A stretch of DNA of 64,000 nt. Origin: an uncultured Lachnospiraceae bacterium (GTDB taxonomy: Bacteria; Bacillota; Clostridia; Lachnospirales; Lachnospiraceae). A program made the translations under genes and the position numbers. The stretch is from contig CAKRWT010000001.1 of the NCBI GenBank assembly GCA_934418125.1, positions 147,647 to 211,646 on the forward strand, given 5' to 3'. The notes beneath the pieces were generated by a model, which saw only the letters and a list, made by a program, of their open reading frames with translations, made no database searches and was not told the DNA's origin. The number at the start of each line of letters is the position of its first letter. Position 1 is the stretch's first letter. Positions 44,576 through 53,369 of this stretch are shown piece after piece.

Positions 44576-45760
44576 CTATAACTCCTTTTGCAGCATCTTT
44601 TCATACATTTTTCCCGGACGAATGGCAGGTGCTTCGCTCAAAGGTCCTTCTTTCGCCGGTTCTATCCTGCCCTGCTGCAGCTTTGTAACGAAACGAAGCA
44701 GCTCTGTCGCTGCATGGTCTGCATTCCAGTAATCAAGGATGGTCTCGTAAGCAGCCTTTCCCATCTTTTTATCCTGCTCCCAGTTTTCACACAGCGACAG
44801 TACCAGTTCCTCCAGCTTTCCGTAATTATCGTCTGGATACACCAGCCCGTTTTCGCCATGCCGGATTAAATAAGGGGCTGCCCCCACCTGGGCGTTGACT
44901 ACTTCCACGCAGCCGCTGTTCATGCCCTCATTTACCACGGCACCCCAGCCTTCCAGATAATTGCTGGTAAACAGATGAATATGGCACTTTTCCATCACAT
45001 CCCGCACTTTCTCCGGCTCTGTATACCCATAGAAAGTAACCTGTCCAGAAAGCCCGGAGAATTCTACAGCATGCCGGATAAGCGGCTCTAACTCGCCGTC
45101 TCCTAACATGTGGATATGATACGCATATCCCTTTTCCCGTAATGCCTTGGCAAGCCGCACCACATATTCCGGGTGTTTTAATGGGATAAATCTGCCTGCC
45201 CAGACAAAATGGAGCTTTCCATCGGCTATTTTTAGATTGTTAAACTGTTCTTCTGTATAGGTTCTTAATGCCGGAAAATAGCCCCATTTAAAGAGCTTAT
45301 GGGGATATGCTCCTATCAGCTTGAAATCCGATGCTGTATAGGCACCGGCACAGAGCATACACACATTCTGCTTCCGGTATCTGATATGTTCTTTATATTT
45401 TGCCCACAGTCCTCGTGGGGAAATTGCCTTCCACTGCCCCTCCCGGTAAAGCCGTTCACTGACACGCAGCGTTGTCTTTCCTGTTTTCAGCCGTGGAGTT
45501 ACAATATCTTCCCTGCCTGTCCATCCGAAAAGCACTACATCACTTTCCACGATTTTCTTCTGGCAGTCATATTCCTTTTCATACAGACATTCCACATAGG
45601 GCAGCTTCGTCAAATCTACCGCCCATCCCATGGCAACGCGTTCCTCTTCCATGGGCATTGTCTGGATAAAGGTAAAATCAGCCCCTAGCTGGCGATACAT
45701 CGCCTCGCAGAAGGGAATCTGATGGTGGTTAATATAATTGGAAACAAATGTAAATGTCAT
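44576..45760 (-). CDS. GT4-family glycosyltransferase
   Basis: A 394-residue GT-B enzyme. It opens MTFTFVSNYINHHQIPF, and the C-terminal domain has WAGRFIPLKHPEYVV and EGWGAVVNEGMNSGC, the nucleotide-sugar-binding block with two glutamates. It overlaps the next upstream GT4 gene by four bases (ATGA). It follows the WbaP/Wzz/EpsG genes and should extend the same repeat unit. Sugar specificity is not determined. Confidence 0.87.
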   Translation of the reverse strand: MTFTFVSNYINHHQIPFCEAMYRQLGADFTFIQTMPMEEERVAMGWAVDLTKLPYVECLYEKEYDCQKKIVESDVVLFGWTGREDIVTPRLKTGKTTLRVSERLYREGQWKAISPRGLWAKYKEHIRYRKQNVCMLCAGAYTASDFKLIGAYPHKLFKWGYFPALRTYTEEQFNNLKIADGKLHFVWAGRFIPLKHPEYVVRLAKALREKGYAYHIHMLGDGELEPLIRHAVEFSGLSGQVTFYGYTEPEKVRDVMEKCHIHLFTSNYLEGWGAVVNEGMNSGCVEVVNAQVGAAPYLIRHGENGLVYPDDNYGKLEELVLSLCENWEQDKKMGKAAYETILDYWNADHAATELLRFVTKLQQGRIEPAKEGPLSEAPAIRPGKMYEKMLQKEL

Positions 45761-47043
45761 TCCATCATCTCCTGATAGATGCCAAGCAGCCGGTAATAAT
45801 TCTGGTCTGCATCATGATTTTGTCTTGCATGCTTGCGGGCATTATCAGACAGCCGCTCCACGATGGCATCCTTGCCAAACACTTCTATCACGCGCTCTGC
45901 CAAAGCCTCCACATCACCCGCCGGATAGAGGAAACCATCACCGCCGTCCTCCAGCAGATTGTGGACACCACCTACATCGGCAGCCACACAGGGCACTCCC
46001 AGAAGCATCGCCTCTCCTAACGCATTCGGAGAATTCTCCAACGCCGATGCCAGTACAAAGACGTGGCTTCTTAAAAACTGTGCCTTCATTTCCTCTGCTG
46101 TCAGTTTTCCCAGCATGTTTACTTTATTTTCCAGATGGTTCTCTGTAATCAGTTTGTTAAGATACTTTCCATAGGCAGGTAACTTCATTCTGTCTTTCCA
46201 GGTTGCATCCTCAATAATACTGTTTCCTGCCACATATATCTTGGCAAGCGGATACCGTTTCAGAATCAATGGCATTGCCTGCAGCAAATAATGGAATCCC
46301 TTCAGGGGATAATCCCCCTGGCTTAAGAAAATCGTGTAGGCATCACACTGATTCCGTTTCCAGGCATCCCGGTAAAAACAGCTTCGCATGGTTTCATTCA
46401 GATAATGGTAGGTTGCCTCCGGATGAATCTGCAGCGTCTGCGCGCGGTCAAAGTCCGTTCTTCCCGCAATATGCTTTGCCAGGCGGATTGCCTCTATCTC
46501 GTTTTTGCCCCGCAGTTCAAATTTCCGCTGCTGCTGCCGCAGGCTGTCCCTTCTTACCAAATCCCGGAAGGTTGCCTGTCTTTGTATCCTCTTTGGCAAA
46601 TCTGCCATATAACACTTCGCGATTTCCGAGCACAGACCCTGAACCCCAATCAGTGTCCTCTCCGGCTTACCAAATACCTTAATACTGGCCAGTGCATGGG
46701 GAAATTCCGTTCCAAATACATGCAGTATCTCCGGCTCAAAAGCACTGAAAATCGTCTGGAAACGAGCCTCCAGTTTTTCATCATATTTCTCAGGGGCATT
46801 TAAGTTCTCCACGAAGCCGTAACAGTGGCAGGTCACATTTTCCCCAAGCTGCATCACACGATAAAAATCCCCCATAGACTCTTCTACCGGAAAAGCAATT
46901 CCCAGTTCAATATGATTCTTGTTCTGTTCCTGAACGAGCCGTTCCAGCAAACCGCTCAGCCAGCCTTCCCTGCTGCTGTAGGGCATCCCCAGTCTCTTGG
47001 CAATTGCAGGAAGCATGATATTACACACCCATAAAACTTTCAT
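45757..47043 (-). CDS. GT4-family glycosyltransferase
   Basis: A 428-residue GT-B enzyme opening MKVLWVCNIMLPAIAKRLG. In the C-terminal domain are FLSQGDYPLKGFHYLL and ENSPNALGEAMLLGVPCVAADVGG, the GT4 donor-binding block. ATG 47043 has AAAGGTATG upstream. It is coupled by an ATGA overlap to the next GT4 gene. The domain order is normal and nothing unusual was seen. Confidence 0.88.
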   Translation of the reverse strand: MKVLWVCNIMLPAIAKRLGMPYSSREGWLSGLLERLVQEQNKNHIELGIAFPVEESMGDFYRVMQLGENVTCHCYGFVENLNAPEKYDEKLEARFQTIFSAFEPEILHVFGTEFPHALASIKVFGKPERTLIGVQGLCSEIAKCYMADLPKRIQRQATFRDLVRRDSLRQQQRKFELRGKNEIEAIRLAKHIAGRTDFDRAQTLQIHPEATYHYLNETMRSCFYRDAWKRNQCDAYTIFLSQGDYPLKGFHYLLQAMPLILKRYPLAKIYVAGNSIIEDATWKDRMKLPAYGKYLNKLITENHLENKVNMLGKLTAEEMKAQFLRSHVFVLASALENSPNALGEAMLLGVPCVAADVGGVHNLLEDGGDGFLYPAGDVEALAERVIEVFGKDAIVERLSDNARKHARQNHDADQNYYRLLGIYQEMME

Positions 47044-47058
47044 AGCATCATACCTTTC

Positions 47059-47859
47059 TTACTGTTTCCTCTGTCCGTACCAACGTTTCTTTATCTCATT
47101 ATACAGTTTTGCTGTAACCGGATTTCGTGCTATCTTCGTCCGGACTCCCGCCAGACTTAGGCACATAATCCATCTGTATTTTCGCACCTTTGCAGGTGGC
47201 ATATACTTTGCCACAATCTCCCTGTGTTCCCTGGCAGACAGTTTCTCATTCTCCTTCGTCTCCGAGAAACCGCCCCCTTCATATAAGGCTACCGTTATCG
47301 GCATATAATGGGTAACTGCCCCGGCTTCATAAAAGCACCACAGAAAATGTTCATAATCTGCCCGCACCCGATAGTTCAGGGAAAATCCCCTCTTATCAAA
47401 CAGACTCCTGTCGTAGAAGCATGCCTGATGACAGGGTACATTCCGATAGCAGGCAAAATCGTTTATGACCGGGTTGGAAGCTACCATGGCACCGGTCAGG
47501 TTTTCACAGATGTTGCCATAAAAAATTGCTTTTTCCGTTTTTCCTGTCTCCTGTATCTGCGCCTTTACCTGCTTTAACACACCGGCATCATAGAAATAAT
47601 CACCGCAGTTTAAGAAAAAGATATAATCCCCCGCTGTGTGGCAGACTGCCTGATTCATGGCATCGTAGATTCCCATATCCTTCTCTTCATAGATATGGAT
47701 TCTCTCATCTGTCGGTAACTGCTGCAGGGAATTATCGCGAGAGCCGCCATCCTTTACCACAATCTCGTAGTCCTGCTCCGTCTGCTGCAAAATACTGTCT
47801 ATTGTCTTATGTAGTTTTTCCCCTGCATTCAGGCATACCACGATAATACTGAAAGTCAT
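47059..47859 (-). CDS. GT2-family glycosyltransferase (WcaA/EpsE-like)
   Basis: A 266-residue GT-A enzyme: MTFSIIVVCLNAGEKLHKT, VKDGGSRDNSL, EKDMGIYDAMNQAV and the metal site FLNCGDYF. The combination of EKD.GIYDAMN and LN.GD is typical of the WcaA-like subgroup. The ATG at 47857-47859 has CAGAAAGGAGAG upstream. A longer frame to 47904 runs into the repeat element and is not used. It is the first gene after the 199-bp element. Confidence 0.87.
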   Translation of the reverse strand: MTFSIIVVCLNAGEKLHKTIDSILQQTEQDYEIVVKDGGSRDNSLQQLPTDERIHIYEEKDMGIYDAMNQAVCHTAGDYIFFLNCGDYFYDAGVLKQVKAQIQETGKTEKAIFYGNICENLTGAMVASNPVINDFACYRNVPCHQACFYDRSLFDKRGFSLNYRVRADYEHFLWCFYEAGAVTHYMPITVALYEGGGFSETKENEKLSAREHREIVAKYMPPAKVRKYRWIMCLSLAGVRTKIARNPVTAKLYNEIKKRWYGQRKQ

Positions 47860-47887
47860 GGTGCTCTCCTTTCTGTAATGCTGTGCG

Positions 47888-48086
47888 AGGTAATTGCGAA
47901 ACACATTAATGTCTGTCCAGGATGTACAAATTAAATAACCAGTCGAAGGACCCTTGTAGGACGCTGGTATTTAGCGGATGTATTTTAGCCGCTTATGTAC
48001 CATTGCGTCCGGAGCGGAGCGAAAGCGTGTCCGAGATGGTTATTTATTTGCACATCCTATCACCGTTTTCTATTTCGCAATTACCT
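47888..48086. repeat. 199-bp inverted-repeat (MITE-like or structured) element
   Basis: Perfect 14-base terminal inverted repeats, AGGTAATTGCGAAA (47888-47901) and TTTCGCAATTACCT (48073-48086), bound the element. Inside, a second pair of arms (47920-47941 and 48037-48057) is inverted with two or three mismatches. The centre has GGAGCGGAGCGAAAGCG. The RNA or DNA could fold into a long stem. It lies in the intergenic space between the EpsG-like and a GT2 gene and has a deleted copy at 5312-5375. It carries an open plus-strand frame that I regard as non-coding. No transposase is present. Confidence 0.75.
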
Positions 48087-48092
48087 GTTTCC

Positions 48093-49259
48093 TCAATTCA
48101 TATCGGACAGGATATTTACCATATCGTGGAAAAAGAATGTCTTATATGGCAAAATCAACACCCCATCGTTTCCTGCCCGGCTCATATACATTATGAAATA
48201 TAAGATTCCTGCCAGAAGGATTCCCAGCCGGAAGATTTTTCTAAGTTTAGCATTTTCTATCTGTTGTAACAGCATCGGCAGAAACAGAATCTGGCTGACC
48301 GTCAGATAGTAGCCGATTCGGGAAATAATCGGTAAAAAGGAACAGAATACATATAATGCCAGTGCTCCCAGATTCAGATAGAAGTAAAAATGGAACCGTT
48401 CTTCCTGCTCTGTTGCAACTGGTTCTACGGATTGTGTTTTCTCTGAGTCACTCTGTCCATGCTTTTTCAGCCACCATACCAGTCCGGCAAAAGCTAACAC
48501 GGCAATACAACGTAAAATATTGATATAACTGGTTCCACCCTCCAGATACTCCGTATCCTCATAAGTAGGGTACAGAAGCACCACTACTTTCAGATAGAAG
48601 TCCTGAAAGAACAAAAAGGTTGTGCAAAACACTGCCGCCAGCACAAGCTGCCACTTTTTCCAGGGCAAAATTGCCAGAAAATACAGGGGAATGACCACCA
48701 GTAATGACTTGTGGAATGTTGCACCCAGTAAAATCAGCACTATAAATCTGCCCCATTGTCTGCGCAGTACAAATTTCATGGAATACAGGGCAATCGCAAG
48801 TGCCAGATAATAGCGCACCGTACTAAACGTCTGGAAATAATATCCCAGCATCATAAATAAAAAGAACGTCAGTGGGAAATCATCCGCCTGCTCATACATG
48901 GCGAGCAAAAAGATAAACACCGTCGCAAACGCATATATCGCAAACACCAGCAGATAGTTCTCATAACCGGATAAGCCATAGACTATCTTTACCAGCAGAT
49001 TAAATCCTATCTCGGTAGGCACATAGGCATCACAGTTTACCAGATGCATGAATTCTACATACTTTGCGTAATCATTTCCTACATTCAACCGACAGGCAGA
49101 CAACGCAAACAACACCAGAAAAATTGACAAAAGGCAGACGCGGTTACACATCTGCTGCCTTGTTATTTGACAGGGTTGTGTTACCGGTACTTTTCTTACC
49201 ATACCCGCCAGCAATATTGTGATTACCGTCACTGTACTATACAGTATCATCCTCCCCAT
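48093..49259 (-). CDS. epsG: EpsG-like polysaccharide polymerase (Wzy type)
   Basis: A 388-residue protein with about ten or eleven membrane helices. CRLNVGNDYAKYVEFM in the first loop, then YFQTFSTVRYYLALAIALYS and LGATFHKSLLVVIPLY, are EpsG/Wzy-like landmarks (the Gly-Asp-Tyr, Arg-Tyr and His-x-Ser blocks). These polymerases link repeat units outside the membrane. The start is probably ATG 49259 (AAAGGA upstream), although ATG 49250 is possible. It is the polymerase of the WbaP-initiated pathway, next to a Wzz-like gene. Confidence 0.82.
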   Translation of the reverse strand: MGRMILYSTVTVITILLAGMVRKVPVTQPCQITRQQMCNRVCLLSIFLVLFALSACRLNVGNDYAKYVEFMHLVNCDAYVPTEIGFNLLVKIVYGLSGYENYLLVFAIYAFATVFIFLLAMYEQADDFPLTFFLFMMLGYYFQTFSTVRYYLALAIALYSMKFVLRRQWGRFIVLILLGATFHKSLLVVIPLYFLAILPWKKWQLVLAAVFCTTFLFFQDFYLKVVVLLYPTYEDTEYLEGGTSYINILRCIAVLAFAGLVWWLKKHGQSDSEKTQSVEPVATEQEERFHFYFYLNLGALALYVFCSFLPIISRIGYYLTVSQILFLPMLLQQIENAKLRKIFRLGILLAGILYFIMYMSRAGNDGVLILPYKTFFFHDMVNILSDMN

Positions 49260-49276
49260 TTTCCTTTCCGATATCC

Positions 49277-50059
49277 TTACCTGCTCTTTGCCTCCAGAAT
49301 GCCCTCTTTCATAAGCGTGTAGGCTTTCCGGACGGATATCTCCCTGCACATTTCCTGTCTGTGTACCCACAGGAACCGAAATGCCAGTACTTTGGCAAGT
49401 TTTCCATACAGATAATGGTACAGTACTCCTCTGTCCTTAAAAAATTTATTATCATATCCGTGGAACCAGGTAGATTCCCGTTCTGTCTCTTCGCCGATAC
49501 AGATAGTGTGTGTGTAAATGTGAAGTCCCGCTTTCAGGCAATCCTTTAAAAACAGGCTGTCCTCTCCATTGCTGTACTTCGCCCCACCACCAAAGAGAAG
49601 GGAATAGTTTACATTGGCTTTCCGCAAAGCCTCCAGTCTGGCGGTAATGCTGTATGCCGGATACCTGCCATAATTCCGGTAAGTTACCCGGTGAATATCC
49701 TCATTCCAGTATGTCCATCTGGCAGATGCCACCTTCACATTGACCAGTATCATATCTGCATCCGGAAGTTCTTCATATGCCCGGACAATCATCTTTTCGT
49801 ATCCATCACTTAATACAATATCTTCATCCGAAAAAACACAGACATCCGTATCTGCATGGAGCAGTGCTGTGTTACGGCTTAATCCCACTCCCCGCTCCGG
49901 CATGGAAATACATTGTATCCGGCTGTCTCCTTTTCTGATTTCTTCATAGGCATACCCATCACACTGGTTTACCAGGACGGCATCGGTCTGAATATTCATT
50001 TTTGCAATCAGCTCCGCATTGTTCTGATTCACGGCGGAAGCAAGTACCTGTATCTTCAT
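49277..50059 (-). CDS. GT2-like glycosyltransferase
   Basis: A 260-residue protein from MKIQVLASAVNQ. It has LVNQCDGYAYEE, RGVGLSRNTALLHA and the acidic CVFSDEDIVLSDGYE, a DxD-type metal site of GT-A enzymes, then GGGAKYSNGEDSLFLKDCL. The C-terminal part lacks a membrane helix. I preferred the ATG at 50059 because the protein then opens at the beta strand of the domain, but its ribosome site is weak. A longer frame from 50101 overlaps the Wzz-like gene. Confidence 0.75.
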   Translation of the reverse strand: MKIQVLASAVNQNNAELIAKMNIQTDAVLVNQCDGYAYEEIRKGDSRIQCISMPERGVGLSRNTALLHADTDVCVFSDEDIVLSDGYEKMIVRAYEELPDADMILVNVKVASARWTYWNEDIHRVTYRNYGRYPAYSITARLEALRKANVNYSLLFGGGAKYSNGEDSLFLKDCLKAGLHIYTHTICIGEETERESTWFHGYDNKFFKDRGVLYHYLYGKLAKVLAFRFLWVHRQEMCREISVRKAYTLMKEGILEAKSR

Positions 50060-50075
50060 AAAAGTTCTTTTATCC

Positions 50076-51098
50076 TCAAATTCTGCCAATCGATTTGCCA
50101 TAATATCTTCTTAACAGCTTTTCTTCGGGTTCAGAAATCGTAACACCAACCACCTTGCAATTCTGTATTTTAAGCTGCTCCAACTGATAAGCAAGGTACG
50201 TCCCATGGACTTTCCCATAGGGAAGGCTTACCACCATTCCCTTCCAGTCACGCATTTCCTGTAATTTTTCTGCCGGCAGGCTCTGTCCCTGGACCAGTAT
50301 CACTGTCCCCAGGTTTTCATACTTTTCCTGGAAATATGCCAGATTTTTCTCATAATCCTGCTGAAAAACATTCTTAACATCTTTCCCAAACTGATAGCCA
50401 AGAAAAGGCAGCTCCGTAACAGGCCGTATATCCCCCGCCACAAAAATCCGGTCATCTGTCACATAATAAAGTAACATCGCAAACAACATAACCACCAGGG
50501 CAATTACCATTCCCAGAACCACTGCCTGTACCAGGCGGGAATCTGCTGTTACCAGCTTCGCCGGGGTTGTCTCGATGGTTTCTATCTGGATGAATTCTTT
50601 GGCAGCTTCTCCATATTCTTCCAGTGCCGCATCCGTTGCCGCAAGAATAACATCTGTTTTTTTAATATTATGGGTGGTAATGGTAATCGTAAGTAATCGT
50701 AAGTCCGACAGGATTTCCGCCTGGGTTGCCTTTGCTACCTCTTCCCTGTCACAGGGTTCTGCCAGGTTCGCCATGGTTCTGTCCAGTATCGGGTCTGTTT
50801 TCATCAAATCATTCCAGGTATAGCCATTGTAAGCCTGATATACTTCCCCGGTTGCATCTACTGCAAAATCCAGATATAGCTTGGATACGGCCCGGTATTC
50901 CCGCTCTGCCTCCGGTACCACACTGGCTGCTGTATAAAGCAATCCACCTGTAATGGCACCTGCCAGTGCTGCCACTAATACAAGCCAGCACTTATTCATC
51001 AAACAAAGCACTAATTTCTTCATATCCATGCCTGCATCGGCATACTTAATTTCTTTCACGCGATTCTCCATTTCTGACCTATCATGCGGCTCTTCCAT
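50076..51098 (-). CDS. Wzz/CpsC-like chain-length protein with a kinase-like C-terminal remnant
   Basis: A 340-residue protein. The Wzz domain has two membrane helices (about residues 30-52 and 195-215) and the outside part between them. It is followed by about 120 cytoplasmic residues. These include VILVQGQSLPAEKL, VVSLPYGKVHGTYLAYQLEQL and CKVVGVTISE, which resemble the end of the BY-kinase domain (CpsD/Wzc), but no Walker A or Walker B loop is present. It probably controls chain length with the EpsG-like polymerase. The remnant may bind a separate kinase. ATG 51098 follows AAGGCG. Confidence 0.75.
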   Translation of the reverse strand: MEEPHDRSEMENRVKEIKYADAGMDMKKLVLCLMNKCWLVLVAALAGAITGGLLYTAASVVPEAEREYRAVSKLYLDFAVDATGEVYQAYNGYTWNDLMKTDPILDRTMANLAEPCDREEVAKATQAEILSDLRLLTITITTHNIKKTDVILAATDAALEEYGEAAKEFIQIETIETTPAKLVTADSRLVQAVVLGMVIALVVMLFAMLLYYVTDDRIFVAGDIRPVTELPFLGYQFGKDVKNVFQQDYEKNLAYFQEKYENLGTVILVQGQSLPAEKLQEMRDWKGMVVSLPYGKVHGTYLAYQLEQLKIQNCKVVGVTISEPEEKLLRRYYGKSIGRI

Positions 51099-52496
51099 CT
51101 ACTCGCCTTTTTGCTCCTCATTCTCTGATTTCAAAGCCGTGGTCTGTGCCTGGTCTACTCCCTCGGTACTTTCCGGTTTAATCAGTATCTTCAAAGTAAG
51201 CAGCATCAGCTTCAAATCCAGCCAGACAGAATATTGTTCAATGTAAGTTAAATCCAGTTTTAATTTATCATATGGTGTGGTGTTATACTTTCCATATACC
51301 TGCGCATACCCTGCCAGTCCTGCTTTTACTTTCATACGGAAAGCAAATTCCGGCATTTCTTCCATATACTGTTCTATAATCGCCGGCCGTTCCGGACGAG
51401 GACCGATAAAGGACATCTCACCCTTTAAGATATTCAATAACTGTGGTAATTCATCAATACGGGTCGCACGGATAAACTTTCCAATGGGTGTAATTCGGGA
51501 GTCATTTTTGGCTGCCAGTCTGGCAACTCCGTCTTTTTCGGCATCCACTTTCATGCTTCTGAATTTCAGGATATAAAATTCCCTGCAGTCTCTGGTACAG
51601 CGAATCTGCTTGTAAAATACAGGTCCTCCGTCATATAACTTAATGGCAATGGCGGTTACCAGCATAAACGGAGAAGCAATTACCAGTAAAATAACCGAAC
51701 AAATAATATCAATCAGCCGCTTGGCAATCCGCTGTTCCACCTTTAGGGCATATTCCCGGGTCAGGTAAATTGGCGTATCAAACAGGTGTAACTGGTCTGC
51801 TCCCCTTACGAGAACATCTGTTATTTTTGGCATCATATAGACACGGATAGAACGGCTGTAGCAATATTTCATCAAATCGTTTCTGTCCTGTACCGGAATA
51901 TCCCACAGCACTACTGCTCCATACTGCTTCAGGATTTCTTCCCTGGCTGCCGGAATTCCCTCTTTGATATTCATGGTCTTTTTAATCTTGTACTTGTCCT
52001 TACGGGATTCAAACTTCGCCACGATATCATTAATGGGTCTTTCTCCATGGATAATAAGAATCTCCCTGGGCGGGAAAACCTTATAATAACATGCGTTACA
52101 TATTGCTACCCATACCCCGGAGAAAATCGTCTGCAATATCATGACTTCCACAAAAGGCAGCGGTCTTACCAGCCAGTTTGCCATCAGGGAAATCTGGAAA
52201 TAAGAAATCACATTGACAAACAGCAAGGAGAAAAACTCGGAAATAAACACATCCACCGCTTTCAGATATCCAATTTTCAATGCACCATAGGTACTGGCAA
52301 AGAACAGCAGCAGTACAAAATAAATGGCAATAATCAAGACATGTCCACGGAAGAAATATTTAAAATTCCTGTGATACCTTAAAAAGGGATAATATTCCGT
52401 GAACCAGATATAGCCGTAAATCGCCGTATGCATCAATAATCCAATAAAAGAAAGTTGTAAAATAATAAGCCTTTTCAACGTTTCTACGCGTTTCAT
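51099..52496 (-). CDS. Initiating polyprenyl-phosphate glycosylphosphotransferase, WbaP/EpsL type
   Basis: A 465-residue protein with an N-terminal membrane part (about five helices, to residue 125), a soluble middle domain, and the PGT core from about residue 255. That core carries AKRLIDIICSVILLV, FYILKFRSM, RIDELPQLLN with the catalytic Asp-Glu, IGPRPERP, and VKAGLAGYAQVYGKY near the end. It starts a glycan by moving a hexose-1-P to undecaprenyl phosphate. It is a second initiator beside pglC, so two lipid-linked glycans are likely. Its start has GAGG seven bases upstream. Confidence 0.9.
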   Translation of the reverse strand: MKRVETLKRLIILQLSFIGLLMHTAIYGYIWFTEYYPFLRYHRNFKYFFRGHVLIIAIYFVLLLFFASTYGALKIGYLKAVDVFISEFFSLLFVNVISYFQISLMANWLVRPLPFVEVMILQTIFSGVWVAICNACYYKVFPPREILIIHGERPINDIVAKFESRKDKYKIKKTMNIKEGIPAAREEILKQYGAVVLWDIPVQDRNDLMKYCYSRSIRVYMMPKITDVLVRGADQLHLFDTPIYLTREYALKVEQRIAKRLIDIICSVILLVIASPFMLVTAIAIKLYDGGPVFYKQIRCTRDCREFYILKFRSMKVDAEKDGVARLAAKNDSRITPIGKFIRATRIDELPQLLNILKGEMSFIGPRPERPAIIEQYMEEMPEFAFRMKVKAGLAGYAQVYGKYNTTPYDKLKLDLTYIEQYSVWLDLKLMLLTLKILIKPESTEGVDQAQTTALKSENEEQKGE

Positions 52497-52547
52497 GTCA
52501 ACACCTCATCTACGGACACGCCGTTTTCTTTTCTTTTGTGTAGTCCG

Positions 52548-53369
52548 CTATAATCGTCTTACCGTAGCCCGGTAAGCCCAGAAAATAAAATAATACACAC
52601 TGGAAATAACAGACAGTTTTTCCTGTCTTCGATATAAATTCCAGATACGTTTCATCGCTTTTAACTTATTAGAGGACAAAGACTGTGCCGGCCTGCGGTA
52701 AATTGCCAGCACCTCATTCAAGCCATGCGCCTGATATCCTGCCCGCAGTATCTGCCACCAGGTTGCCGTGTCCTCACTCTCCACCAGTGGCATGGATAAC
52801 AGTTCTTCCGGTATCTTTTCCCGGTCAAACAGCACCGTAGTCGTAAAAATCACCGTCCTGGACAAGGCTTTCCGATAAGTCAGTATTTCCGGCACCTGCA
52901 CCACCTTGCCGGTAGGGTTGGCCTGCTCGTCCCCAAATTCGTATGCCGTAAAGACAAATTCTGCCTGCCGTTCTTTCAGAAAGGCAAGTTCCTTTTGTAA
53001 CTTTTCCGGGAGCCAGATATCATCTGCATCCAGATAGGCAAGATACCTTCCTTTGGCAGCTTTCCTGCCGGTATTTCTTGCTGCCGCTGCCCCTTCATTT
53101 CTTCCTTTTCGGAAAAGTACAGCCCGCTGTCCCTCTTTCCACTGATATACCTCCAGGGAAGTGTCATCCTCTGCCGTTGTTTCCTGTACACTTCGGCTAC
53201 AGTCCGACAGAGCTTTTTGTATCTGTTCCACGCTGCCATCCGGGGAACAATCATCTACCAGAATCAGCTCCCAATTCCTATAAGTCTGTTGTCTTACCAT
53301 AGTAATTGTGTGCGCGATATAAGCTTCTGCCTTATATACCGGCACTACAATACTAATTATTTCTTCCAT
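52548..53369 (-). CDS. GT2-family glycosyltransferase
   Basis: A 273-residue GT-A enzyme. ISIVVPVYKAEAYI, LVDDCSPDGS, RNEGAAAARNTG and the metal-binding YLDADDIWLPEKL are present. An unusual acidic, hydrophilic stretch of about 25 residues separates the second and third blocks. It overlaps the stop of the DPM1-like gene by one base (TAATG). GAGGAAC precedes the ATG. It is a likely transferase for the WbaP-initiated glycan. Confidence 0.88.
   Translation of the reverse strand: MEEIISIVVPVYKAEAYIAHTITMVRQQTYRNWELILVDDCSPDGSVEQIQKALSDCSRSVQETTAEDDTSLEVYQWKEGQRAVLFRKGRNEGAAAARNTGRKAAKGRYLAYLDADDIWLPEKLQKELAFLKERQAEFVFTAYEFGDEQANPTGKVVQVPEILTYRKALSRTVIFTTTVLFDREKIPEELLSMPLVESEDTATWWQILRAGYQAHGLNEVLAIYRRPAQSLSSNKLKAMKRIWNLYRRQEKLSVISSVYYFIFWAYRATVRRL

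Noticed and set aside
47922-48203. Plus-strand open frame of about 90 codons within the repeat element
   Set aside because: It lies within the inverted-repeat element and the antisense of the epsG-like gene, has no ribosome site, and its codons follow the repeat structure.
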